Shown piece by piece: positions 16,822 to 24,827 of a stretch of DNA of 64,000 nucleotides. The notes under the pieces were generated by a model. The model saw nothing but the letters and a program-made list of their open reading frames with translations. It ran no database searches and was not told the DNA's origin. Every line of letters starts with the position of its first letter. Positions within the stretch are counted from its first letter, which is position 1. The stretch is from the NCBI RefSeq assembly GCF_000768685.1, contig NZ_AVPK01000003.1, forward strand, positions 124,001-188,000, in the 5' to 3' direction. The position numbers were made by a program, and so were the translations under genes. The stretch comes from Knoellia subterranea KCTC 19937 (GTDB taxonomy: Bacteria > Actinomycetota > Actinomycetes > Actinomycetales > Dermatophilaceae).

Positions 16822-17628
16822 ATGACCACACGGACGACGATTCGAGAGACTGTGGGCGTGCTCGACAACGACGAGATGCTCACGGTCGGTGAGGTTGCGC
16901 AGACCTTCGGCGTGACGGTGCGAACGCTGCACCACTACGACGAGATCGGACTGCTCAGCCCGTCCGAACGCAGCCACGCCGGCTACCGCCTCTACACCGG
17001 GGAGGACCTCGAACGGCTGGCGACGATCGTCACCTACCGACGGCTCGACCTGCCCCTCGACGAGGTGGCGGCGCTGCTGCGCGGTGACGGTTCGACGCTG
17101 GAGCACCTCAAGCGCCAGCGCGACGCGGTCATGGAGAAGGTCGAGGAGCTGCACGAGCTCGTCGACGCGATCGACCGAGCATTGGAGAGAGAGATGAACG
17201 AGCAGCCCGCCACGACCGAGGACCTCAAGGAGATCTTCGGCGACGGCTTCAAGGACGAGTACCAGGCCGAGGCGCAGGAGCGCTGGGGCGACACCGACGC
17301 GTGGAAGCAGTCGTCTCGTCGCACGAAGGGCTACACCAAGTCAGATTGGGAGCGGATCAAGGCCGAGATGGAGTCGGTGGGTGCACTCATGGTCGCGGCC
17401 AAGCGGGCCGGTGAGCCGGCGACGAGCGAGGCGGCGATGGATGCCGCCGAGGCCGCGCGTCTGCACATCGACACGTGGTTCTACGAGTGCTCGCCGGAGT
17501 TCCATCGCAACCTCGGTGACCTCTATGTGGGCGACCCGCGCTTCATGAAGACGTATGAGGACCAGGAGCCGGGGCTCGCGCAGTACACGCGGGACGCGAT
17601 CCACGCGAACGCCGACCGCCACGCCTGA
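16822..17628 (+). CDS. TipA-like MerR-family regulator with TipAS drug-binding domain
   Basis: A 268-residue regulator. Residues about 18-85 are a MerR winged helix-turn-helix (LTVGEVAQTFGVTVRTLHHYDEIGLL), followed by a coiled-coil dimerisation helix (about 88-130) and a C-terminal TipAS domain (about 145-265), which in TipAL covalently captures thiopeptide-type antibiotics. The conserved WFYECSPEFHRNLGDLYVGDPRF segment, with its cysteine, is present. The start at 16822 is preferred over one at 16801. The promoter has a tipA-like palindrome in a 19-base spacer, so drug-induced autoactivation is likely. No transporter target lies next to it. Confidence 0.92.
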   Translation: MTTRTTIRETVGVLDNDEMLTVGEVAQTFGVTVRTLHHYDEIGLLSPSERSHAGYRLYTGEDLERLATIVTYRRLDLPLDEVAALLRGDGSTLEHLKRQRDAVMEKVEELHELVDAIDRALEREMNEQPATTEDLKEIFGDGFKDEYQAEAQERWGDTDAWKQSSRRTKGYTKSDWERIKAEMESVGALMVAAKRAGEPATSEAAMDAAEAARLHIDTWFYECSPEFHRNLGDLYVGDPRFMKTYEDQEPGLAQYTRDAIHANADRHA

Positions 17629-17650
17629 GTGCTCCACTTTTGCTCCCCAT

Positions 17651-17707
17651 GAGGGAACCTGAAGGGTCCGGAGGCTTACGTTGCCTCCGGACCCTTCATG
17701 TTCCCTC
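17651..17707. terminator. Long hairpin, copy 1 of a duplicated element
   Basis: A 25-bp stem with one mismatch and a 7-base loop; 5' arm GAGGGAACCTGAAGGGTCC, followed by GGAGGC. The first 24 bases of the left arm recur with one change at 19638-19661, after holB. Probably a terminator for the MerR gene. Confidence 0.8.
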
Positions 17708-17739
17708 CGGTCACGCTCTGCTCGGCAACAACGATCCGG

Positions 17740-17751
17740 TATGCCGTCCGC
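17740..17751 (+). repeat. Dispersed word, exact copy with extended 3' side
   Basis: GGTATGCCGTCCGCTC followed by GCCTTCGCG, in the leader region about 60 bases before tmk. The downstream CTTCGCG is shared with the hairpin copy at 24856. Confidence 0.9.
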
Positions 17752-17808
17752 TCGCCTTCGCGACCGCCGCACCTCCGCCTGTCCTCGCGCTCGCCTAGGC
17801 TCAGGCGG

Positions 17809-18465
17809 GTGAGCGGACAGGGACTCTTCATCGCCTTCGAGGGCGGCGACGGCGCGGGCAAGTCGACGCAGGTGCGCCTGCTTGCCTCGGCGTTGGAGTC
17901 GGCCGGGCGGGAGGTCGTCGTCACGCGCCAGCCCGGTGGGACCGAGCTGGGCAGTGCCATCCGCGACCTCGTCCTCCATGGTGACCACGTGTCACCGCGC
18001 GCCGAAGCCCTGCTCTTCGCCGCCGACAAGGCACACCACGTCGACGAGCTCATCCGGCCGGCGATCGCGCGGGGCGCCGTGGTCGTGACTGACCGCTACA
18101 CGGACTCGTCGGTGGCCTATCAGGGGGCCGGACGTGACCTCGGTGCGGTCGAGGTCCACGACCTGCAGATGTGGGCCGTCGACTCGCTCGTCCCCGACCT
18201 CACCGTCATCGTCGACGTGTCGGCGGAGGAGGGGCGCCGTCGCCGGGGCGAGGTCCACGACCGGCTCGAGTCCGAGGCCGACTCGTTCCACGACGCGATC
18301 CGGCAGCACTTCCTCGCAATGGCGCAGGGGGCGCCGGAGCGCTACCTCGTCGTCGACGGCACGCTCGATCCCGACGAGATCCACGCGGCGATCATGGGTC
18401 GGCTGACGTCGTCCGGGCTGCTCGGCGAGGTTTCCGCTGACCCGCTTGGGGACGTGGCGCCGTGA
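17809..18465 (+). CDS. tmk: Thymidylate kinase
   Basis: Phosphorylates dTMP to dTDP. The protein has 218 residues, normal length. The P-loop EGGDGAGKST is at residues 11-20, RQPGGTELG is the dTMP-binding segment, and DRYTDSSVAYQGAGRDL carries the DRY and lid motifs. The start is GTG at 17809, behind CAGGCGG. It overlaps holB by GTGA, so the two are translationally coupled; the tmk-holB pairing is common in bacteria and links dTTP supply with replication. Confidence 0.95.
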   Translation: MSGQGLFIAFEGGDGAGKSTQVRLLASALESAGREVVVTRQPGGTELGSAIRDLVLHGDHVSPRAEALLFAADKAHHVDELIRPAIARGAVVVTDRYTDSSVAYQGAGRDLGAVEVHDLQMWAVDSLVPDLTVIVDVSAEEGRRRRGEVHDRLESEADSFHDAIRQHFLAMAQGAPERYLVVDGTLDPDEIHAAIMGRLTSSGLLGEVSADPLGDVAP

Positions 18466-19601
18466 CCGTGTGGCGCGACGTCATCGGTCAGGAGGCGGCC
18501 GTGGCGACCCTGTCGAAGGCAGTGTCCGAGCCGGGCGCGATGACCCACGCCTGGCTCTTCACCGGCCCGCCCGGTTCGGGTCGTTCGGTTGCGGCGCGCG
18601 CCTTCGCAGCGGCTTTGCAGTGCCCGACCGGTGGGTGCGGCGAGTGCCGCGAATGCCGGACCGCAGCCGACGGCACCCACGCCGACGTCGACGTCATCGC
18701 CACCGAAGGCCTCTCGATCAAGGTCGAGCAGGCCCGCGACCTCGTCGCGCTCGCGGCACACCGACCGTCCGTCGGCAGGTGGCGCGTCATCATCGTCGAG
18801 GACGCCGACCGCCTCACCGAGCGTGCCGCCGACGCGCTCCTCAAGGCCCTCGAGGAGCCGACACCGCGCACCGTGTGGATGCTCTGCGCGCCGTCCGTCG
18901 AGGACGTCATCATCACGATCCGCTCGCGCTCGCGGCACGTGCGGCTGCGCACTCCGTCGGTCGAGGCCGTCGCGGACCTGCTCGTCCGCCGGGACGGGAT
19001 CGACCCGCCCATGGCCATGTATGCCGCCCGCGCGGCTCAGTCCCACGTCGGCCTCGCGCGCCGGTTGGCTCGCGACGAGAACGCCCGCATCCGGCGGCAC
19101 GACACCATCACGCTCGCCGCGAAGATTCGGTCCGTCGGCGATGCCATTGATGCCGCGTCGGACCTGTCGACGATCGCGACGGAGGAGTCGCAGGCCTCGT
19201 CAGCCGAGCGTGATGCCGCGGAGCGCGCCAAGCTCATGGAGATCCTGGGCGCGGACCCCTCGGCTCGGACCCAGCCGCCGCACATCCGCTCGCAGTTGTC
19301 GTCGCTGGAGAAGGAACAGAAGGCTCGAGCCACCCGCTTCGCCCGCGACATGGTCGACCGCGCCTTGGTCGACCTGCTCTCGGTCTATCGCGACTCCCTG
19401 GTCCTGCACACCAAGGCGCCCACCGCACTCGTCAACGAGGACGCCCGCGGCACGGTCGAGCAGGTGGCGCAGCTGCTCCCTCCTGAGCGGGTCCTCCTCG
19501 CCATGGACGCCATCGGCACTGCGCGGGAGCGGATCGCCGCCAACGTCCAGCCACTCCTCGCACTCGAGGCCATGGCCCTCGACCTCCGCCTCCCGCGCTG
19601 A
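18462..19601 (+). CDS. holB: DNA polymerase III subunit delta'
   Basis: Clamp-loader AAA+ subunit, 379 residues. It starts TVWRDVIGQEAAVATLSKAV and has the degenerate P-loop TGPPGSGRSVAARAFA, as expected for the non-hydrolysing delta' subunit. The zinc-binding cysteine set is GGCGECRECR, preceded by CPT, and the sensor/Walker B region IIVEDADRLTERAADALLK is followed by LEEPTPRTVW. The C-terminal region (residues about 240-379) is helical. The start GTG overlaps the tmk stop. A hairpin follows. Confidence 0.95.
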   Translation: MTVWRDVIGQEAAVATLSKAVSEPGAMTHAWLFTGPPGSGRSVAARAFAAALQCPTGGCGECRECRTAADGTHADVDVIATEGLSIKVEQARDLVALAAHRPSVGRWRVIIVEDADRLTERAADALLKALEEPTPRTVWMLCAPSVEDVIITIRSRSRHVRLRTPSVEAVADLLVRRDGIDPPMAMYAARAAQSHVGLARRLARDENARIRRHDTITLAAKIRSVGDAIDAASDLSTIATEESQASSAERDAAERAKLMEILGADPSARTQPPHIRSQLSSLEKEQKARATRFARDMVDRALVDLLSVYRDSLVLHTKAPTALVNEDARGTVEQVAQLLPPERVLLAMDAIGTARERIAANVQPLLALEAMALDLRLPR

Positions 19602-19637
19602 GGCCGGCCGGGGTGCGGGCGCTGGCCGCGCCGACCG

Positions 19638-19681
19638 GAGGGAACCTGAAGGGCCCGGAGGGCTATGAAGCCTCCGGACCC
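19638..19681. repeat. Degenerate second copy of the 17.6-kb hairpin
   Basis: Left arm (19638-19661) matches 17651-17674 at 23 of 24 bases. The right arm (19671-19681) pairs over only 11 bases with one mismatch, so the hairpin is weaker. It follows holB and may still terminate it. Confidence 0.75.
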
Positions 19682-19734
19682 CGCACCTTCTCGCATGGGG
19701 AGCAAATGTGGAGGCGGGGTGGAGCGCGACGGGG

Positions 19735-19746
19735 GCGGACGGCATA
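19735..19746 (-). repeat. Dispersed word TATGCCGTCCGC, exact copy
   Basis: Exact copy, minus orientation (GGGGCGGACGGCATACCC), about 30 bases before the start of the lipoprotein hydrolase gene. Confidence 0.9.
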
Positions 19747-19774
19747 CCCAGAAACGACCCGTAGGGTCGTCGGC

Positions 19775-21322
19775 ATGCGTCGTCGCCTGGCCTCCTCCGC
19801 CCTCCTCGTCTCGGCCGCCCTCGTCCTGTCCGGGTGCACGTCGATCGGCGATCTGTTCGGGAGCGACGCCACGCCGTCGCCCGCGGCGAAGCAGACGCCG
19901 CCGGCGGGCATGGAGGGGATGGAGAAGTTCTATGAGCAGGACCTCACGTGGGAGCGCTGCGACGGTGGTCAGTGCACCAAGCTGACGGTTCCGCTGGACT
20001 ACTCGAAGCCGGACGGAGACACGATCCAGATCTCGGTCCTGCGGGTTCCGGCGCGCAAGCAGTCGCAGCGGATCGGCTCGCTCGTCGTCAACCCGGGCGG
20101 GCCCGGTGGGTCGGGTGTCGACTACGCGCGCGCGGCCGACTTCATCGTGGGTTCCGCTGTGCGCCAGCGGTTTGACGTCGTCGGCTTCGACCCGCGAGGT
20201 GTCGGTCGGTCGGCGCCGATCGACTGCCTGAGCGACTCCGAGCTCGACACGTTCCTCGGGGGAGAGCAGACGCCGGACGATGCTGCCGAGGAGCAGGCGT
20301 TCGCGGACAACGCCAAGAACTTTGCCGAGAAGTGCGGCGCCAACGCCGGTCCGCTGCTCGGGCACGTCTCGACCGTGGATGCGGCCAAGGACATGGACAT
20401 CCTGCGGGCGCGGCTCGGGGAGAAGAAGCTGACCTATCTCGGGAAGTCCTACGGGACGTACCTCGGCGCAACCTATGCCGACCTCTTCCCGCAGCTCGTC
20501 GGTCGGTTCGTCCTCGATGGAGTCGTCGCTCCCGACCTCACGTCGCAGGAGGTCAACCTCGGCCAGGCCAAGGGCTTCGAGACCGCCACCCGCGCGTGGG
20601 CGCAGTTCTGCATCGATGGCGGCGACTGTCCGCTCGGGGGGTCCGTCGATGCGGTGATGCAAGGGCTCCGCGACTTCCTGCAGCGCGTCGACAAGGAGCC
20701 GCTGTCCACGACGGGCGACACGGCCGTGACCGCGCTGACCGAGGGCTGGGCGTCGACCGGGATCGCCGCTGCGATGTATGACCAGGGCATGTGGGACACG
20801 CTCGTCGAGGCGATGCGGGCCGCGCTCAAGGGCGACGGGTCCGAGCTCATGGGGTTGGCCAACACGTACGCCGACCGGGTCCCGAACGGCGGCTACTCCG
20901 GCAACATCATGGAGGTCATCTACGCCGTCAACTGCCTCGACAAGCCCGAGTCCGCGTCGATCCCGGAGCACGAGGCTGCGGCGAAGGCGTCCCTCGCCGA
21001 GGCGCCGACGTGGGGTCCCTTCCTGGCGTGGTCGTCGATGACGTGTGGCTCGTGGCCGGTCAAGACCGAGCGCTCGACGGAGCCTCCTCGCAAGGTCACC
21101 GCCGAGGGTGCCGACCCGATCGTCGTCGTGGGGACGACTCGTGACCCGGCGACGCCCTACGAGTGGTCGGTGCGGCTGCACGACCAGCTCGCCAAGTCGT
21201 CGCTCATCACTTTTGACGGGGACGGGCACACGGCATACATGCGCTCGAACGAGTGCGTCGACGAGCCGATCGACGAGTACTACCTCACCGGGAAGGTGCC
21301 GCAGGACGGGCTGAAGTGCTGA
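19775..21322 (+). CDS. Secreted lipoprotein alpha/beta hydrolase (SlpD/E-, TAP-like)
   Basis: Exported, lipid-anchored serine hydrolase of the tripeptidyl-aminopeptidase-like family, 515 residues. The signal peptide has the lipobox LVLSGC (Cys at about residue 21) followed by a Ser/Pro-rich linker. The core has SLVVNPGGPGGSGVDYA (oxyanion region), FDPRGVGRS, the nucleophile elbow LTYLGKSYGTYLG, and a C-terminal TAP-like domain with the catalytic His in DGDGHTAYMRSNECVDE. Relatives cleave short peptides or esters; the substrate here is open. The start at 19775 is set by the signal peptide. It is probably monocistronic. Confidence 0.9.
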   Translation: MRRRLASSALLVSAALVLSGCTSIGDLFGSDATPSPAAKQTPPAGMEGMEKFYEQDLTWERCDGGQCTKLTVPLDYSKPDGDTIQISVLRVPARKQSQRIGSLVVNPGGPGGSGVDYARAADFIVGSAVRQRFDVVGFDPRGVGRSAPIDCLSDSELDTFLGGEQTPDDAAEEQAFADNAKNFAEKCGANAGPLLGHVSTVDAAKDMDILRARLGEKKLTYLGKSYGTYLGATYADLFPQLVGRFVLDGVVAPDLTSQEVNLGQAKGFETATRAWAQFCIDGGDCPLGGSVDAVMQGLRDFLQRVDKEPLSTTGDTAVTALTEGWASTGIAAAMYDQGMWDTLVEAMRAALKGDGSELMGLANTYADRVPNGGYSGNIMEVIYAVNCLDKPESASIPEHEAAAKASLAEAPTWGPFLAWSSMTCGSWPVKTERSTEPPRKVTAEGADPIVVVGTTRDPATPYEWSVRLHDQLAKSSLITFDGDGHTAYMRSNECVDEPIDEYYLTGKVPQDGLKC

Positions 21323-21359
21323 CGTCCTGATCTCGGGTGGGCCGGTGGACATGCAATGG

Positions 21360-21379
21360 GTATGCCGGCCGCTCACCTT
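21360..21379 (+). repeat. Variant of the dispersed word after the hydrolase gene
   Basis: GTATGCCGGCCGCTCACCTT, one mismatch in the 12-base core but with the full CTCACCTT 3' extension, 38 bases after the hydrolase stop. The rest of 21380-21530 shows no gene or hairpin I could support. Confidence 0.7.
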
Positions 21380-21530
21380 TCGTGTTCAACTCGTGTTCCT
21401 GGGGAGGCTGAGTGTGGGTGGAGTCGTGGCCATTGCATGTCCGGCGGCCCGGTGTGGCGTGGGTGGGGTCCGGTGGGGCTGGGTTGGCTGGCTGCTCGGC
21501 CCCGATTTCGGGATCGGCCCGGGTTGTTCG

Positions 21531-21536
21531 TATACT
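21531..21536 (+). promoter_or_regulatory. -10 box of the tRNA-Thr promoter
   Basis: TATACT, 32 bases before the tRNA. It is AT-rich in an otherwise GC-rich stretch. No good -35 hexamer is seen at 17 bases. Confidence 0.6.
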
Positions 21537-21568
21537 CGTCCGGCGTGCTCGACCTCGTCGCGCACCAC

Positions 21569-21642
21569 GCCGCTTTAGCTCAGTCGGCCAGAGCGATTCA
21601 CTCGTAATGAATAGGTCATCGGTTCGATTCCGATAAGCGGCT
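21569..21642 (+). tRNA. tRNA-Thr (anticodon CGT)
   Basis: A 74-base cloverleaf: acceptor GCCGCTT/AAGCGGC, D arm GCTC-AGTCGGCCA-GAGC, anticodon stem ATTCA/TGAAT around loop CTCGTAA (anticodon CGT, reading ACG), T arm ATCGG-TTCGATT-CCGAT, discriminator T. CCA is not encoded. A hairpin terminator follows 8 bases later. Confidence 0.95.
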
Positions 21643-21650
21643 CAGATGGC

Positions 21651-21672
21651 GCCCCCGACTTCGGTCGGGGGC
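21651..21672 (+). terminator. tRNA terminator
   Basis: A 9-bp perfect GC stem (GCCCCCGAC) with a TTCG tetraloop, followed by GTTTCT; a classical intrinsic terminator for the tRNA. Confidence 0.9.
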
Positions 21673-21833
21673 GTTTCTGCTTCCCGCGAAGCGTGCACGG
21701 CGTGCGGCAAAGGTCCCAAGGTCGCTGGTGTCGTGCGGGGATCTGATCCGTCGGACGGGATCGAGCGTCCTGTGCCGCGCACGGTGCTCAGGTCCCAGCT
21801 CACGGTCGTTCGGAGTACCACGTCGGAAGCGAG

Positions 21834-22496
21834 TCAGCGGGTATGCCACATCTCCTTGGCGTGGGCGATCTCGGCGCGGATGGCGTCCATGATCGCGTCG
21901 GTCGCCTCACGCGCGGCCGCTTCATCGGTGCGCCCCACCCACGCTGACAGATCGACCGGCGCGCCCACGGACAGGCACGCCGTGTGGCGGTGCCAGATGT
22001 GCTCGTTGCCCTGCTTCGGCCCCCACGTACCCACGGGGATCACCGGCGCCTCCGGGTGTCGCAACGCCAACCGCGCCGCCCCGGTCCGCGCCGGTCCGGG
22101 CATGCCATCGGGTTCGGTCGTCAGCCGCCCCTCGGGATAGAGCGCCACCAAGTGCCCCTTGGCCAAGTGCTCCGAAGCCGCATCCAGCGCCGCCGCAGCC
22201 GCAGCCGTCCCTCGCGCCACCGGGATCTGCCCGGTCGCGCGCGCCAGGGCTCCCACTCCAGGCCACCCGAACACCTCCTGCATCGCCAGGAAGTGCGGGA
22301 ACCGCCGATGCCCGATCGCCGCGCGAGCCACGGCCAGGGGATCCGTCATCGTCAGGTGGTTCGCCACGAGAATGACCGGCCCGGTCCGCGGCACCGAACC
22401 CGACGTCCGGAACCGCACGCGGTGAGCCACCCCTGCAGCCGCCCACACCAAGGCGAACCCCGCCGCGTTCTTGAGGTGCTGCCTGGGAGTCACCAT
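21834..22496 (-). CDS. PlsC-like lysophospholipid acyltransferase
   Basis: Membrane-associated 1-acyl-glycerol-3-phosphate acyltransferase-like protein, 220 residues. It has the HX4D catalytic motif in VANHLTMTD, the acceptor-binding ALYPEGRLT block and PVIPVGTWGPKQ. An N-terminal hydrophobic helix (residues about 8-25) would anchor it. A longer frame reaches 22643 and would overlap the divergent VOC gene; the shorter start at 22496 fits the family but has no clear ribosome binding site. This is one of two PlsC-family proteins in the window. Confidence 0.85.
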   Translation of the reverse strand: MVTPRQHLKNAAGFALVWAAAGVAHRVRFRTSGSVPRTGPVILVANHLTMTDPLAVARAAIGHRRFPHFLAMQEVFGWPGVGALARATGQIPVARGTAAAAAALDAASEHLAKGHLVALYPEGRLTTEPDGMPGPARTGAARLALRHPEAPVIPVGTWGPKQGNEHIWHRHTACLSVGAPVDLSAWVGRTDEAAAREATDAIMDAIRAEIAHAKEMWHTR

Positions 22497-22636
22497 GAAG
22501 CCACCATGCTGCCAATCCTCACCCACATGGACCTGTCGCGCCGCCGATCCGGGTGCCAGACTCAAACCGCCAAGATGCGACACCCCCGAGCGGTCGCCGA
22601 GCCGGCGGCTGCCACCGACCGAGGAGATGGCACGAC

Positions 22637-23005
22637 ATGGCACACGGCGACATCACGCACGTCGACATCCCGAGCAGCGACTTCGAGCGCTCGAAGGCGT
22701 TCTACTCCGGGCTGTTCGGATGGGAGATCAACGAGTACCCCGGCTACGAGGGCTACCCCATGTGGCGCGCCCCGAACGAGATCAGCGGCGGCGGACTCGC
22801 ACCTCGCGACGACACGTTCACACAGCCGCGCTCCACCGTCGAGGTCGACTCGATCGACGACACCCTCGCCAAGGTTCGCGAGCAGGGCGGCAAGGTCACC
22901 ATGGAGAAGCAGCCGATCAGCGAGACGAGCTGGTGGGCGACGTTCGAGGATCCGGACGGCAATTCGATCGGCCTCTACGAAGGCGTCACCGACACCGGCT
23001 CCTGA
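22637..23005 (+). CDS. VOC (glyoxalase/bleomycin resistance) superfamily protein
   Basis: A 122-residue single VOC module. Its beta-alpha-beta-beta-beta start GDITHVDIPSSDFERSKAFYSGLFGW and the C-terminal metal-ligand region ATFEDPDGNSIGLYEG are typical. Family members bind a divalent metal and act on small electrophiles or bind drugs; no specific reaction can be assigned. GAGGAG lies upstream of the ATG. It is divergent from the acyltransferase gene and convergent with the thioesterase-like gene, with its stop inside a shared hairpin. Confidence 0.85.
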   Translation: MAHGDITHVDIPSSDFERSKAFYSGLFGWEINEYPGYEGYPMWRAPNEISGGGLAPRDDTFTQPRSTVEVDSIDDTLAKVREQGGKVTMEKQPISETSWWATFEDPDGNSIGLYEGVTDTGS

Positions 23006-23019
23006 CCGGCTTCGGTCAG
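23002..23019. terminator. Short bidirectional hairpin over two stop codons
   Basis: CTGACCG-gctt-CGGTCAG. Both converging genes end inside it: the TGA of the VOC gene at 23003-23005 and that of the thioesterase-like gene at 23016-23018. Confidence 0.7.
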
Positions 23020-23405
23020 CCGAGCCGCGCGAGGAAGCGGTCGGTGTCGACGACCACGCGCGTCACCTCTCCCGTGGCGACAAGCTTCCCGTCCGTATGC
23101 CGTCCGCTCACCCTGAAGCGGTGCAGTCGCCCATCGCGGTGGGTCGGGTCTGCGGTCACGATGACCTCGGCTCCCACCGGTGAGGCGGCGGAGTGCTCGA
23201 GCGAGATGCGCGTGCCGACGCTCGTGCGCCCGTCATCCAGTGCGGGTTCGAGAGCGGCGCAGGTCGCGGCCTCGCACCACGCGAGCAGGCGCGGCGTCGC
23301 GAGCACCGGCAGCGAACCCGACCCCAGGGCTGCCGCAGTGTCCGACTCGCCGACCACAAACGTCAGCTCGACCGAAACGGGTCCCTCACCCTGCACGTCG
23401 CTCAT
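23016..23405 (-). CDS. FlK-type hotdog thioesterase
   Basis: A 129-residue hotdog-fold protein of the FlK (fluoroacetyl-CoA thioesterase) family. The catalytic triad known for FlK (Thr42, Glu50, His76) is matched in identity and exact spacing: Thr37 in LATPRLL, Glu45 in AWCEAAT and His71 in SLEHSAASPVG. Most family members are thioesterases of unknown substrate, so fluoroacetate resistance should not be assumed. The start at 23405 is preferred over a longer frame. An exact copy of the dispersed word lies in the gene, read in a third frame (SGRHTDG). Confidence 0.82.
   Translation of the reverse strand: MSDVQGEGPVSVELTFVVGESDTAAALGSGSLPVLATPRLLAWCEAATCAALEPALDDGRTSVGTRISLEHSAASPVGAEVIVTADPTHRDGRLHRFRVSGRHTDGKLVATGEVTRVVVDTDRFLARLG
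23096..23107 (+). repeat. Dispersed word, exact copy in thioesterase-like gene
   Basis: CGTATGCCGTCCGCTCACC; on the coding strand it is read as Val-Ser-Gly-Arg-His-Thr, a different frame from other intragenic copies. Confidence 0.9.
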
Positions 23406-23430
23406 GGCGGCGAGTCTGGCAGAGGGCGCC

Positions 23431-23530
23431 CAACACGTGCGCCGGTCGCGCGACCGGCGCACGAGTTGGTGACCGGCGCTCGCATGACTGCGCCGGTCAC
23501 CACGGTCTGCGCCGGTCGCGCGACCGGCGC
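23431..23530. repeat. Cluster of three hairpins built from GCGCCGGTC arms
   Basis: Three consecutive palindromes sharing the same arm. The first (23431-23468) is 38 bases with 19-base arms and one mismatch. The second (23468-23501) has 12-bp arms GGTGACCGGCGC and a 10-base loop. The third (23509-23530) is a perfect 22-base palindrome. The arm GCGCCGGTC/GACCGGCGC occurs six times in 100 bases. It lies between the GH15-like gene's stop and the start of the thioesterase-like gene. Confidence 0.85.
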
Positions 23531-23564
23531 TGAGGTTGCTGTGGTTGTGCGACAGGCTGGCGAG

Positions 23565-24767
23565 TCAGGCAGGGTCGAGCTCGTCGAGGGTGAGGAGCAC
23601 GAGTGCCGCGGTCCAGAGCAGCGGCGCCGGCCCCGCCGGGTTGCCCGACCGGTTCACCTTCTCCGGCAGGGACCCCCAGGTCGTGCGGTGCTCGTCGAGC
23701 CAGTCCAGCCAGTGGCGAGCGATCTCGGAGCGGCCAGAAGCTGCCGCGGTGTACGCCACGAGTGCTGTCTCGGGGGTCCACGACGTCCCGTCGTTCTTCC
23801 ACCCGGCTCCCGGCGCGAGCCCTCCCGATGATCGAGCAGCTGTCCGCTGATACGCCAGCCAACGGGACGCAACCCGCTTGTCGGCCGGCCCGAACGGCGG
23901 CATGAGCATCGCCACCGCTGCATCCAACCCGCCACTGTCGCCGAACCGCTCGTACTCCGGCCCCATCTCCGAACGTACCTGTGCCGCAAGCCTTTTCGCG
24001 ATCGGTCCCGCTATGGACCGTTCGCGATCGGTTCCGGTCGAGGCCACTGCACGCAGGCCCGCAACCATCGGCGCCACCGTCCCCAACGAGGTCCGCGTCA
24101 CCGACAGCTCCCAGTAGTCCGGCGACGGCGGAGGCAGCCGCCACCCACTCCACGTGAGGGTCATGAGGTTCGTCAGACACTTCGATCGCAGCCCCGCAGC
24201 CGAGGTCGGCAGCGACGCCTTCGACACCGCGCCCAGCGCCCACAGCACCCACCCGCATCCGTCCGACTGGGGCCCGCGCGGGTCGAGCGTCACGCGCTCA
24301 CCGCCGAGCAGATACCGGGCGTCGAACCCCTTGTCCTCGTCGAACGGCAACCGCGCCAGCACATCGACGAGGTGCCGAGCGTCCTCGTGGTGCCCCGTGC
24401 GGTCGAGGGCCACGACGAGGAAGGCACCGTCACGCGGCCAGAAGTAGTCCCAGTGCGCCGCCGCACCCGCCGCCGGAGCCCCACCGGCAACTCGTCCGCT
24501 GAGCAGCATCTGACGAATGTCGATGAGCGCCCACCGACTCATCGACTCCCACCGCGTCCCCGCACCGGGCAGGCGTCCGTGCTCGACCCACTCGCGCGCC
24601 TCCTTGGCGATGGCAGCGCCGTCCGGGTCCCGGTCGGTGACGCGGAATCCCGGCGTGGTCGCCATCTGCGGCTCGGCCCACTGGGTCTCCGACGTCGCCC
24701 TGGTGCCGCACGCGGCGAGGAGGATGGCGCACATCGCAGCGACCATCCACCGCAGCCCAGCGCGCAT
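23565..24767 (-). CDS. Lipoprotein with GH15-like (alpha/alpha)6 domain
   Basis: Exported lipoprotein, 400 residues. The signal peptide ends in the lipobox LLAACG (Cys at about residue 20). The rest resembles the helical-barrel catalytic domain of glucoamylase-type glycoside hydrolases (GH15): AHWDYFWPRDGAFLVVALDR is the best match to the substrate-binding block, followed by QSDGCGWVLWALG and a late GWKNDGTSWTPETALVAY. A role in cleaving alpha-glucans or trehalose-like sugars outside the membrane is inferred. No sugar transporter is adjacent. The start is fixed by the signal peptide. Confidence 0.72.
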   Translation of the reverse strand: MRAGLRWMVAAMCAILLAACGTRATSETQWAEPQMATTPGFRVTDRDPDGAAIAKEAREWVEHGRLPGAGTRWESMSRWALIDIRQMLLSGRVAGGAPAAGAAAHWDYFWPRDGAFLVVALDRTGHHEDARHLVDVLARLPFDEDKGFDARYLLGGERVTLDPRGPQSDGCGWVLWALGAVSKASLPTSAAGLRSKCLTNLMTLTWSGWRLPPPSPDYWELSVTRTSLGTVAPMVAGLRAVASTGTDRERSIAGPIAKRLAAQVRSEMGPEYERFGDSGGLDAAVAMLMPPFGPADKRVASRWLAYQRTAARSSGGLAPGAGWKNDGTSWTPETALVAYTAAASGRSEIARHWLDWLDEHRTTWGSLPEKVNRSGNPAGPAPLLWTAALVLLTLDELDPA

Positions 24768-24827
24768 GCTGCCACCTCCCTCGATTCGGCGAACTTACGC
24801 CGCGGGGAGGTGCGTTGTCTCAGGAAC

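Noticed and set aside
21569-21700. tRNA-Thr as an integration site
   Set aside because: No integrase follows and no repeat of the tRNA 3' end was noticed downstream; the neighbours are ordinary chromosomal genes.
23016-23405. Fluoroacetate resistance gene
   Set aside because: Only the triad and fold are matched; no fluorometabolite genes are nearby, so the specific function is not supported.
23431-23530. Possible CRISPR array
   Set aside because: The repeats are palindromes without regular spacers of 30-40 bases, and no cas genes are present.
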